DNA from: Balamuthia mandrillaris
Taxonomy: Eukaryota > Discosea > Longamoebia > Balamuthiidae
Assembly (NCBI GenBank): GCA_031835245.1
Contig: JAVKOQ010000619.1
Coordinates: forward strand, 1-23,449
Reading direction: 5' to 3'
DNA length: 23,449 bases
Part shown: positions 1-8,935 of the stretch, one piece after another
How positions within the stretch are numbered: the stretch's first letter is position 1
Layout of the letters: every line of letters starts with the position of its first letter
Notes under the pieces: generated by a model
Database searches by the model: none
The model's input: only the letters and a program-made list of their open reading frames with translations
Told to the model about the DNA's origin: nothing
Program-made: the position numbers and the translations under genes

Positions 1-1141
1 GACTATGATCAAATCAGCGCAAGCGCTAGAGCTGTTGAGGTATTCTTGTCCTCTTTGCTTTTTTAAAAAATCAAAAGTTTAAGCTCACAAATACCGATTT
101 TCTTCTTCTGTTTTTTTTGTTTCTTCACAGATACCAACAAAGATCTCAAGCAAGCGGCTAAACTCTCAAGATGCCTTCATTCTGATGTACCGGGAGAAAG
201 GATTGGTGACCAAACAACTGGCGTGGTTCGGCGAAGGCAGCAACGAGGTCCTGCGGGAGGCCACCCGCAAGCTGGCCAAAGTTTTGGTGAAGTCCTACGC
301 CTCCGTGCCGTCCTCGAACGTTGTGGAGACGCTTCCCTCGGTGGAAATGGAGGAAGGCAAGGAGAGCTCTCACAAGGAGTGGAAGAAGGCCTTGGGAGAT
401 AAGGCCTACCCCAATGCTGCTTTCCTGAAGAAGCACGGCCTCAAGAGACGCCTCTTTGCCTGCTCCTCCACATCGGGTGCATTCAGCGTGGAGGAAGTCT
501 TTGACTTTGCTCAGGAGGACTTGGAGCCGTCCAGCATCTTCTTCCTGGACATTTGGGGAGAGGTCTACGTCTGGATTGGAAGCAAGTCCTACGAAGAGGA
601 CGAGCGCATGGGCATGGCAACTGCTGTGGACTTTGTGGCAGCAGCAACCGACGGAAGGCTCCGAAACACACCCGTCTATGCTTTCAGAGAAGGAGAAGAG
701 CCGATAGAGTTCACTTGTAACTTCCAAGCATGGGACGATGGCACCGGCAAGCTCAAAGTCAAACGCTCCAAGAAAAAGAAAAAGTCTTCCAGCGGCTCCT
801 CCTCCTCCTCCGTCAAATCCGTCGTCAAGAAGAGCAGCAGCAAGAAGAGCAAAGACAGCAAGGACAAGTCCTCCTACACTCCCAGCCCCAAGGGCAGCAA
901 CGTGCGAGCCATCCTCGCCGAGTACAACCGCGTTTGGACCTACGCGGAGCTGACCGAGGCCGTGAAGCAGGCCCAGACGCCAGCCGGTCAGGCCAAGCTC
1001 AAGGGCTTGGACAAGACCAAGCTGGAGCAGTACCTCAGCGACGAGGAATTCCAGAAACACGTGGGCATGAGCAAGCAGGACTTTTACGCCTTGCCCCTGT
1101 GGAAACAGACCAACAAGAGGCAGGAGATCGGTCTTTACTGA
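1..1141 (+). CDS. Villin/gelsolin-family actin-binding protein, C-terminal part
   Basis: Two exons are visible: the end of one at 1..39 and the last at 131..1141, joined in phase 0 across a 91-bp GT-AG intron; the 5' part lies outside the window. The join reads ARAVE then IPTKISSKRLNSQDAF, the usual start of a gelsolin repeat (RAVEV...LNSNDAF in animals). A second gelsolin repeat follows (FLDIWGEVYVWIGSKSYEEDE, close to gelsolin repeat 6), then a basic Ser/Lys linker (about 755..880), then a C-terminal villin headpiece. The headpiece has the hallmark YLSDEEF and LPLWKQTNKRQEIGLY ending in a final aromatic residue. Family members sever, cap or bundle actin filaments under Ca2+ or PIP2 control; the headpiece adds an F-actin site for bundling. 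Only about two of the usual repeats are present here, so repeat number cannot be judged. Calling it villin rather than supervillin or a protovillin is an inference. Confidence 0.9.
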
Positions 1142-1387
1142 GCAAGCGTGTGAGCGGTGCCAGCCAATGCACGATTGTGTTGTTATGTTATGTTTTTTTG
1201 TGTGTTGTGAATAGCACTTTGTTGCTTCTCTCTTTTTTCTTTTTCTTTTCTTTTTTCTTTTTTCTTTTTTTTTTTTCGTTTAGGTTTTGCAAAGACAAGA
1301 GAGAGCCAACTTTCGTCTTCTCTCGTATCCACCTTAAACAGTTTTAAGGTGAACAAGTCGCCAAAAAAAAGAAAGAAAAAGAAAAAG
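1142..1387. other. Intergenic stretch with pyrimidine tract
   Basis: This short gap lies between the villin stop codon and the JmjC start. It holds the villin 3' UTR, a T/C-rich run (about 1225..1277) and an A/G-rich run (1360..1387) just before the next ATG. No separate gene is supported. Confidence 0.5.
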
Positions 1388-3080
1388 ATGGAAGGAAGAA
1401 GGGAGAAGCCGGCGGCGGCTGGCGTATACAAACAAGTGCCTCGCTTGGAACAACCATCCGTAGAACTCTTTCTCAAGGAGTATTGGCGGAAGTATGTAGT
1501 ATCAATCTTTTTTTATTTTTTTGATTTGATATTTTTTTTTTGAAAAAAATCGTCTTCCTTCGCGTACTAACCGTCCAAGCCTCTTGCAATCAGAGGCAAG
1601 CCAGTGGTGATAACAGGCGCGTTGGAGAATTGGCCTGCCCTCTCCAAATGGAATCTGGATGGCTTGAAAGAAGAACTGAAAGGGTTTAATGTTGAGGTCA
1701 GACAGAATACTAACACAAAGGAGTATAGGCAAGGTCATTCTTTTGCGCCGAGAAAGATGAAGGTTGCTCTCCTTCTTTCTTTCAAACAGCTTGCAAATAG
1801 AAGCGCTTACACCGATTTGATTGTCTCACTAGTTTGAAGAGTACGTGGATGACCTACAAAGCGGAGCAAAAGCATCGCGTAATCGGTATATGGCCGTTCA
1901 GAACGTGAAAAAAACTTTTCCTTCCCTTAACCAAGATTTCTCCATTCCCTCCTACGTACCGAAGACACACAGGTTAGCGTGCCACTGCCATTACAATCTC
2001 GCTTGCGTGCGAACCTATCATTGACCTCTCTCCTCTTTCCCACCACACAGAGGACCATTCATGTGGATCGCTCCTCCAGGACATTTCGAGTATGTTCACA
2101 TCGACCCCGATGACAACTTTCTGTGCATAGTGCGAGGACAAAAGAGGGTGTTGCTCTTCAACCCCGCCCATCTTCCCAAGATGTCGGTTAATCCATTGGG
2201 CTCCCTTGGTTTCACTCTTCAAACGCAAATGGACCTTTTGGGTGATGGTTCCTGCCTTACCTCTCAAGACAAGCCTTCATTGGAACAACTGCATGACACC
2301 TATCCTAGCTTTGAGGACGTGGTTTGTGAGGAATGCACTATCCAAGACGGTGAGATATTGTTTATTCCTTTCGGCTACTGGCATCAAGTGACATCCCTGA
2401 CTGCTTGCATCTCGATTAACTTCTTTTGCGGCGATACGGACGGTAACTTTTTGTGGAAGCTTATTGATCCACAAACGCCTTTCCATCCTTCTCAATGCGA
2501 ATCGTTGCCCAATTTGCGCCCGTTACCGCCTGACTGTCCTCCTCTTACATGGGTTTGGCCTGATGATACGGACACACAAAACGAGAAGACAGACAAAGAC
2601 GAAGTGATAACAGGGGAGAAAGAAGAGGAAGAAACAGAAGATACAGCAGGCGCAAGGAGTGTGGATTCAGCAGCAGAGCACAGGACAGAAGACATTGCAG
2701 CTGGAAGCACAGCTCTGTTTCTCTACTGGTTCCTCAACATAGTGGAACAAAATCGACTGCACTCTACCCCAGCCAAAGATAGCTCCTCTACTTATCCTGA
2801 CATGCCCTTCCACTTTTGTCTGAAAAAGTACACGCGAGATCAACTCGAAAAGTGCCTGCAAGCCTTCCTATGGACGCGTTATAAAGAAGAGGCTACCCCA
2901 CAAGAAATGGAAAAGTTGCTCCAGTCTTTGCTCTACTATTGCGAGCGGAGAGACAGAGAATTGTTTGATCCCGCATTTGGTGGCGATGGCACCTACGAAG
3001 CGAGAAAAGCGGCAACCAAAGCTGCTGCTCGAGTTCCCAACCTTAAGATCCGAGGCAAGTCTTCGCGCAGAATCGCATAG
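1388..3080 (+). CDS. JmjC-domain (cupin_8) Fe(II)/2-oxoglutarate-dependent oxygenase
   Basis: Four exons: 1388..1491, 1594..1762, 1833..1972 and 2051..3080, giving 480 aa; all phases agree. Intron 1 has a TACTAAC branch site at 1564..1570. The first in-frame ATG is at 1388; no ATG precedes it. The N-terminal region has the cupin_8 opening (GKPVVITGALENWPALSKW). The core shows WIAPPGHFEYVHIDPDDN, with HxD metal ligands H154 and D156, and GEILFIPFGYWHQV, with the distal ligand H249. These proteins hydroxylate or demethylate proteins or RNA using Fe(II), O2 and 2-oxoglutarate. The layout resembles JMJD5, JMJD7 and TYW5-type small JmjC enzymes rather than chromatin JmjC/JmjN demethylases, since no PHD or JmjN part is seen. 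An acidic linker (about residues 315-370) leads to a helical C-terminal part and a basic tail. Substrate unknown. Confidence 0.9.
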
Positions 3081-3196
3081 AATTTTAGGTTGAAAAGCGT
3101 ATTTGAAATCAAAGAACAACTCCTTTACAAATAAATAATAAAATCCATCCATCGTTATCATCTTTCTATTTTTTTCCACAAGGAACTTCCTACTTG

Positions 3197-5524
3197 CTAC
3201 CTTGCTCGCTTCTGGTATGCTTCCTCTTGCTCTGCCTCTGCAAAAGTAACATTTATTGTTCGTGGCATAAGTATGCTGCATTCACAGTACAGTTAGCATT
3301 TTCGAGAGGAGAGAGAGCAGAAACATTTTAGCAAAGAGATACACAGAAATAAACAGGGAGAGAGAGAGCAGAGAGAGAGAGAAGAGAGAGTGGAAGGCAT
3401 ACCTAATAAAGGCACAAATAAGAGACAGGATAGCTAAAATGATATAATCCATGCGAAAGTCAAAAGGAAAACCAAGTCCGTTGCTGAGAGACCATGCGAA
3501 TGTTGTACCAGCCACTGCTGGACCCACTGCTCGCCCCAATGACCCCAATGATTGCCCCAACCCATTTACCGCTCCTGTGTGACAAATATTAAGAAGATAG
3601 CAGAGAAATAACGGAGAACGGGAAATAGAAAGGAAGTATGCATACCGAGCTTGGAAGTAGGAGCAGAGTTGGAGATGAGAATAGTCAAAGAAGTAAAGCT
3701 GGAAACACTGGACATGTACCGCAGGCCAACACATGACACCAGGCAGACCCATAGGAGCCAAGGTTTATCAGGAAAATGCCGCGGTATGTAGTTGAGATTA
3801 GGAAAGGCAATAATCACAGGAACAATGAACACCATTGAGACTTGAAACATTAACAAGTTTCCCCATCGATTGGCCATCTTTGGATAAACTCCCATCTGAA
3901 AGACAGCCATTATGAGGCCAGCAATAGCGGCAGTAGTTCCAATATTTTCAGTAGAAAAGCCAAGGCCTCCATCTTCCACCCGTTGCACACTCCAAAGAGA
4001 AAACAGCTCTGCAGAAAGCTATCAGAAACTAAAGAGAGCACAAGAGCGAAAGAGAACCATACCTTCCCAACTGATAAATATAAGGGCTAAAAAGAAATAT
4101 AACACACAAGAGACTGCTACTTTGCGATGTAACAATGTAGCGAGTAAAGTAGGCTCCGTTGGCTGTACATTTGAGGAGTTATCCCGCGTTTCTGGCAGAC
4201 CTTTCCGCTTTCCAGCAAGCGATTCCTCTTCGTCACTGTCCTGTTCATTTGGAGTTCGAGGAGAATCATCCTCATTCCGGTCCGACGTTTCGCGCTTCGT
4301 TATTAGTTCCATCTCTATGTCCTTTTCATCAACCTCCTTTCCTCTGGAAGGTTTGTGAAGAGTCTCCGTTAAGAAGAAGAAACCAGCCAGCAACCCGATG
4401 AATGTGATTACTGCCCCCACCAGGCAAGGCATCAAGTAGGGGAAGTGATCAAAGAAGCTTCCCTTTGGAAAAACCGCTGGATACTTGACTGCTGGCTGAG
4501 CCAAAAAACCTCCAATAATGGGTCCAGCTGTTGTGATGATGAGAACAGAAGAATATTTAGCACCACAAGACAAAACAAACTTGTGAAAAAGACGGTACCT
4601 ATACGAGCCAAGCCAGACACTAAACCTATTGCAGAGAATGCAACAGCTCGATTGCTAGTGTCCGTTATCTCAGCCAAGTACGTCTTTGTAACACCAACAT
4701 TGCTACAAAACAAGGAAAGCATGAGAGAGAAAGAGAGAAGGATAGAGGGAGAAAGGGAGGGAGCAAGAGAGAGAGAGAGCGAGAGCGAGAGAGAGAGAGA
4801 GAGAGAGAGCAAGGAAACAGTAGGAAAAAGACATTTAGAGAAGGAGGGATACCCGTTGAGCACGCCATGAAGAGTCCTCATAGCCAGTGCCCAGTAAAAG
4901 GTAGTACTAGTTCCAAAGAGTAGAATGGCCAGCAAGGTACCACTACTTCCAAGCAGAAGGACCGGTCTTCGTCCCCATTTGTCAGCCAACCAACCCCATA
5001 AAAAACTATATTGAAGGAAGAATGAAAAGTGAAAAAGAAAGAAAAGGGATTCAAAAATGAAGCAACTGTTTACCGAAATACAACAAGAGGAGAGTAACCC
5101 ACCTTGAAGAAAATTGGCCGAGTGTAAAACAGGAAGCCAAGTAGCCAGCCCTTTAGAATGCGCAACAAAGGCTTGTCAATGGCAACACCCAAGAGCAAAA
5201 AAAAAAAAATGAGTAGAGGAAGGCTTACTTGTAACCGATGAGTTTGTTTTGGTCGTCGGTGTAGTGGAAAAAGTCTTTGACCATGAAAGCCACATAGGGG
5301 AATATTTGCATTGTGGAAACAGCCTCGCAGAATAACATGGTCATTATCACGAACATCTTCATTTTTGGGAGCGGAGTACGCTCCTCTTTTCTCCCTAGCT
5401 TCTCAGTGTCCTCATGTGCTTCTCGTTCATGCTCTTCTTGTTGCTCTTCTGTCAGAGCCTCTTCATCTTCGGAGTGTTTGCCAGCAACGAGCCCTACTCT
5501 CTCCACTTCTTCACCCCTTTTCAT
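3197..5524 (-). CDS. MFS transporter (12-TM, ZIF1/tetracycline-resistance-like)
   Basis: Eight exons on the minus strand: 5229..5524, 5103..5150, 4853..5005, 4599..4702, 4063..4527, 3646..4008, 3403..3574 and 3197..3275; 559 aa, with phases agreeing at every join. The N-terminus is an acidic cytosolic tail, then TM1 (FVIMTMLFCEAVSTMQIFPY). Loop 2-3 carries MFS signature A (GWLADKWGRRP, about residues 119-129). TM4-5 has VGVTKTYLAEITDTSNRA. A charged loop of about 90 residues (EVDEKDIEME ... SDEEESLAGKRKG) divides the two halves. The second half has GELFSLW, GGLGFSTENIG and GQSLGSLGRAVGPAVAG, typical of the plant/fungal ZIF1-like and yeast YCR023C-like MFS group. The ATG at 5524 is the first in the open frame. 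The last exon was chosen because it gives LMPRTIN, like the LPxSI tail of relatives; acceptors nearer 3235 are possible. Substrate unknown. Confidence 0.88.
4728..4812. repeat. (GA)n-rich microsatellite inside an MFS intron
   Basis: A purine run on the plus strand made mostly of GA and GAGC steps. It lies in intron 3 of the minus-strand MFS gene (4703..4852), so it reads as a CT pyrimidine tract in the pre-mRNA. A smaller run of the same kind (3304..3392) fills the last intron of this gene. Confidence 0.85.
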
Positions 5525-5710
5525 GGCTATTTGGCTCTGTGTTAGTCTGCAGCTGCTGGCTCGGAGTTGCAAACCTCAGCTGCTGCAACAACCGTTCCAC
5601 CGTGCGCGTCGGGCCGAGTGTTCGTCTTTGGCTGTGTGCAGGGAACAGCTCCCGTCCGGGCAACAAAATTGAAGCCCTCTCTCTTAGTGATGACGAACAC
5701 AAACTCTTCC
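5525..5710. promoter_or_regulatory. 5' flank of the MFS gene up to the retroposon
   Basis: The upstream region of the MFS gene, about 185 bp before the poly(T) of the retroposon. No clear TATA box was found. The proposed left target-site copy AACTCTTCC sits at 5702..5710. Confidence 0.3.
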
Positions 5711-5765
5711 TTTTTTTTTTTTTTAATAGTTTATTGGCTATCTAGTGGGCTGGGCCGCTCAACCT

Positions 5766-5784
5766 CGTAGGTAGAATACCTACG
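5766..5784 (-). other. Perfect hairpin near the retroposon 3' end
   Basis: CGTAGGTA, 3-base loop, TACCTACG: an 8-bp perfect stem about 40 bp from the poly(A) start on the minus strand. LINE and SINE RNAs often carry such a 3' hairpin for recognition by reverse transcriptase; that role here is an inference. Confidence 0.6.
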
Positions 5785-5845
5785 GCACCGCTTACTGGCG
5801 TCAATGCCCATCGGGCAGAGTGCGTTGGGAGGCACATAGGTTGCT

Positions 5846-5936
5846 AGAGATCGCCTGTTACACGTTTTGAAGTTGGGAGGGTGTGGTGGGTGTGAGAGAA
5901 CGCTTGTTCCAAGTTTTGAAGTTGGGATGGTGTGGT
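5846..5936. repeat. Two tandem copies of a ~45-bp unit in the retroposon 3' region
   Basis: Two direct copies (about 5846..5889 and 5894..5936) share GTTTTGAAGTTGGGA, GTGTGGT and similar flanks (AGAGATCGCCTGTT versus AGAGAACGCTTGTT). The differences show that the duplication is not recent. Confidence 0.75.
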
Positions 5937-6870
5937 AGATAGGTTGGCTTCCATTGGAGATGCAAAGGCAGATGTGTCATCCAGGCACGGATTCCGCTGG
6001 CAGTCCGCTGGCACCTGACCGGGCTGGCAGGTTTTAGGAGGTCTAACCTCCTGTGGGGTTTCCTCTTTTTCGGGAAGGCCGCTCGGTTTTGTTACGAGTC
6101 GTCGAGGAAATGCAGTTTTTTGAGTTTCTCATTTCGCTTGAGGAAAATATAGGTCCTGGTGCTGTCGATAATGTGGGTGATGCTATTGATATCTTTGTTT
6201 TTGGTGCCGTGTACCGTTAGATAGTAGGGGAGTTCTCCTTTCCAAAAGTCTAGGTTTTTCACTTGTTGTGCCAACAAGGAGGAAATAAGGATGGTTCGTT
6301 TTGTTGGTTTTTGTTTTTGTGCGTTTGTTTGCTTGTGTGTTTGGGCTTATATTTGTGTTTGTGTTAGCATAAGTATTTATATTCAAAGAATTAGATGCGA
6401 GAGATTCAAGATTTGCAGTTTTGTGTGAGGGGGTTTTTCGTGATTTTTCGTATGGGATGGGGGGGGGCGTGCTTGGAGCTACCCATACACTCAACTTTAC
6501 CCACAAAAGTCGAGCGCACCCTTCGGATTGACGTGGTTGGGTGTTCCCACGGCACTCGTAAGATTTACATGGGCGAGTGCCCCCATAAAAGGGAGGGGAA
6601 GGGTTAACGCCAACGTTCATACCTTCTCGGCACCGCCCACGCAAGTCGGAGTGATCAAATTAGACAGGGGAAAGATAAAGTAGGAAAATCAAAATCAAAT
6701 CAAAGTTAGTCAGTCGCGCTCTTCCTCTGCTGTCCTTCCGCTTCTCGTCTTTTTTTTTCTCTCAACTCTTCCTTTTTCTTTTCTCTTTCTGTGTGGTGAC
6801 GCCCACCAACTTCTTCCTGCTACACGTCAGCCAGCCAGATGGGTTGAAATTGCCACTTATTATTGGAAGG

Positions 6871-6871
<1 letters not shown>

Positions 6872-6956
<85 letters not shown>
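6872..6956. repeat. (CT)n microsatellite, about 85 bp
   Basis: An almost pure CT dinucleotide run, the longest perfect simple repeat in the window. It lies between the retroposon and the 3' end of the FAD oxidoreductase gene. Open frames across it (Ser-Leu or Arg-Glu repeats) are not coding. The rest of 6773..7097 shows no gene. Confidence 0.98.
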
Positions 6957-6958
<2 letters not shown>

Positions 6959-7097
6959 TCCTTTCTTCTTCTTTTTTGTGGCAGCAGGCCATGTGTGCAA
7001 TCATCCAAGCGATAGGATAGGCCCATCTAGAAAGCGCTTATCCAACAAGGCGGGCGGGTGCGTGGTGTCACGGGCGTGGCGCCCCACCCAAGACCAT

Positions 7098-8690
7098 TCA
7101 ACAGGAAAAGCCCATCAACTTGCGCAGCTTTTCAAAGTCAACTTGGGCCGGTTTGTTGTGCGGGAAAGGATAGGGAGCCCCAAGTGCATGCGCTACCACC
7201 AGCCCTGACAGAAAAGATAAGTCATGCCCGTTGCCTGGTGTTGCAAATGATCCGCAGTAAAACACCCCATTTCTGCCTTGTATGAAACGAAGCAGAAGGG
7301 CTAACGCCAGGTTGCGCGTGCTCAGATGAGGATGGGCACGCAGGTTCGACACAGTGCCAACGGGGTTACGGATGGCCCCTGGGTTTTTGCTGTTGTAAGT
7401 GATGAGCATGGGAAAGCGGTCGTTGTACTGCTGCACGGAAGGCACCCAGCTGCCCACTATGAAGGTGTTTTCGCAGCGAGGGCCTTCCATCCGGATGTAG
7501 TTGGCATAATTCGCCAGCAGCTCTTCGCGATGCTTAGTCGGCAACACGGATGCATCGCTGTGGATGATGCCTTCCATAAAGCTGTTGTCATCGTCATCAG
7601 CATAACCCACGTTGTTGAGCAACAGACTATGCATCCAAGACGCTGATGAGGACGAATCTCCTTCAGACGGTTGCAACCTCAAAGCAACGTCGGCGGGACA
7701 GGCCATCACTACGTGATCGAAGGTGGCGGTAGTAGCATCGCCCTCATTGCTGTCAATGTATCGAAAGAAGAGAGAAAGCTCGCCGGCCGGTGTAGAGCGA
7801 AGGCCTTGCACCTGCACAGCGGGGTGTACGCGAACTGAGCGGGTCAGCTCGGCAAAGACTTGGGCGGAAGAGGTGCTCCACGTGTTCATAACAGAGGTCT
7901 TGGAGACGGAAATGAGGTCGTCAATGACTGGAACGATGACCGATGGGATCCAATCCAGTTTGACGGTGAGGAAAGTAGAACTGTAGATGGGGATGACCAC
8001 TGCTTGCCAAAACCTGGTTGACACACCAAAGAGCCGTGCCAAGACCCTCATGGGAACCACGTTGAATGGGTTCAGCAAAGAAAAGTCGTAGAGAGAAGGA
8101 TTCTTGCTGCTGCTGTTTAGGGCGTTGTTGACATAGCGCACGGTGGCCACCATGCGCCCCCAACGGGCAAAGTCTCCTTTTAACCGTTCCATCAGCTCCG
8201 TTTCTTTATCATGAGCTACCACGCCCTCTCCCTCGCTCTCTACGAAAAAGCGTAGCCGCACTTCTTCGAAGGGCACTTCCAACGTCCTCAGCAACTCTTC
8301 GTAGTTCTTGAAATAGGCCTCGGGCCACGCTAAAACGCTCAGTCCTGTTTCCATGTAACGAGGTTCCTTCTGCCAGACCTGTGTCTTGGCGTTGCCGCCA
8401 AGCTTGTCTCGAACCTCGAACAGCTCCACATGAAACCCGGACCGAGCGAGAGACCAGGCACACCCGCAGCCCGCAATGCCTCCTCCGATCACTGCCACTC
8501 GTGCCTTTCTTTTTGGTTTGCCCGGTTCAAGTCTGCGGGATGCTACTCTGCTGAGCCGCCGCGCTTGTTGCCATGCCGCCACGTAGCCTACACCTAGTGC
8601 TACCGCCAACAACGAGACCAGCACTGCAACAACTGACGTCCATGAACACAACCAGCAACTTCCGCCGCCGTCCAGCCCTACAGCGCTCAT
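7098..8690 (-). CDS. Membrane-anchored FAD-dependent amine-oxidase-like oxidoreductase
   Basis: One uninterrupted exon of 530 aa. The first ATG in frame is at 8690; upstream residues start only at non-ATG codons. Residues 18-40 (WTSVVAVLVSLLAVALGVGY) form one transmembrane segment, followed by a basic stretch, so the enzyme is probably anchored with its catalytic part in the cytosol. A Rossmann FAD motif follows: VAVIGGGIAGCGCAWSLA (GxGxxG at 69-74), with the ADP-ribose acidic residue in VELFEVRDKLGGNAKT. Near the C-terminus VFYCGSFATPGNGHDLSFLSG is the second flavin-binding stretch. The order matches the NAD/FAD-binding COG2907-type group (often next to cyclopropane fatty acid synthase in bacteria) better than monoamine oxidase. 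It is the only full-length multi-hundred-residue gene here without introns. Substrate unknown. Confidence 0.85.
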   Translation of the reverse strand: MSAVGLDGGGSCWLCSWTSVVAVLVSLLAVALGVGYVAAWQQARRLSRVASRRLEPGKPKRKARVAVIGGGIAGCGCAWSLARSGFHVELFEVRDKLGGNAKTQVWQKEPRYMETGLSVLAWPEAYFKNYEELLRTLEVPFEEVRLRFFVESEGEGVVAHDKETELMERLKGDFARWGRMVATVRYVNNALNSSSKNPSLYDFSLLNPFNVVPMRVLARLFGVSTRFWQAVVIPIYSSTFLTVKLDWIPSVIVPVIDDLISVSKTSVMNTWSTSSAQVFAELTRSVRVHPAVQVQGLRSTPAGELSLFFRYIDSNEGDATTATFDHVVMACPADVALRLQPSEGDSSSSASWMHSLLLNNVGYADDDDNSFMEGIIHSDASVLPTKHREELLANYANYIRMEGPRCENTFIVGSWVPSVQQYNDRFPMLITYNSKNPGAIRNPVGTVSNLRAHPHLSTRNLALALLLRFIQGRNGVFYCGSFATPGNGHDLSFLSGLVVAHALGAPYPFPHNKPAQVDFEKLRKLMGFSC

Positions 8691-8935
8691 GTCGTTCGTT
8701 GTTACGCTGGTTGCCACTTTTTTGTTGTCACTGCAGCTAATAAAAGGGGCGACCCCGTAGCTCAACAAAACGGAGGAACGGGGTCACCGTTTCATACTTG
8801 TCCCAGTCGCCTGCATAGTGCTGTTGAATTTCAAGCGCCTGGCTTTCTCCCCCAAAAGGCGAACAGTGTATTTCAGGTACAAACAGCTCTTTTCTAACCT
8901 ATCCTCCTGGAGAAGGTATTTAAGCCCCCTCCTCT

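Larger units (their letters stand above)
5711..6763 (-). mobile_element. Probable non-LTR retroposon copy (LINE/SINE-like), minus orientation
   Basis: Read on the minus strand, the stretch ends in CCAATAAACTATT followed by a run of 14 A (T at 5711..5724), like a polyadenylated RNA copied back into DNA. The word AACTCTTCC occurs directly before the poly(T) (5702..5710) and again at 6764..6772, a candidate target-site duplication that can be extended a few bases through adjacent T. The 3' part holds a perfect short hairpin and a duplicated block. A minus-strand frame from about 6300 to 6092 (KNLDFWKGELPYYLTVHG ... HFLDDS, stop at 6092) could be the C-terminus of an element protein, but I recognise no reverse transcriptase or endonuclease motif, so it may be a non-autonomous or heavily shortened copy. 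An alternative is a processed copy of a host mRNA. Confidence 0.45.

Noticed and set aside
2868-3281. Longer last exon for the MFS gene running into the JmjC 3' end
   Set aside because: It would overlap JmjC coding sequence antisense; the acceptor at 3276 gives a family-like tail and an earlier stop.
6183-6644. 153-codon minus-strand frame in the retroposon
   Set aside because: It is low complexity (Asn/Thr/Lys-rich) and out of frame with the better candidate C-terminus ending at 6092.
6762-7026. Arg-Glu and Ser-Leu repeat frames over the (CT)n
   Set aside because: These are translations of a dinucleotide repeat in all frames.
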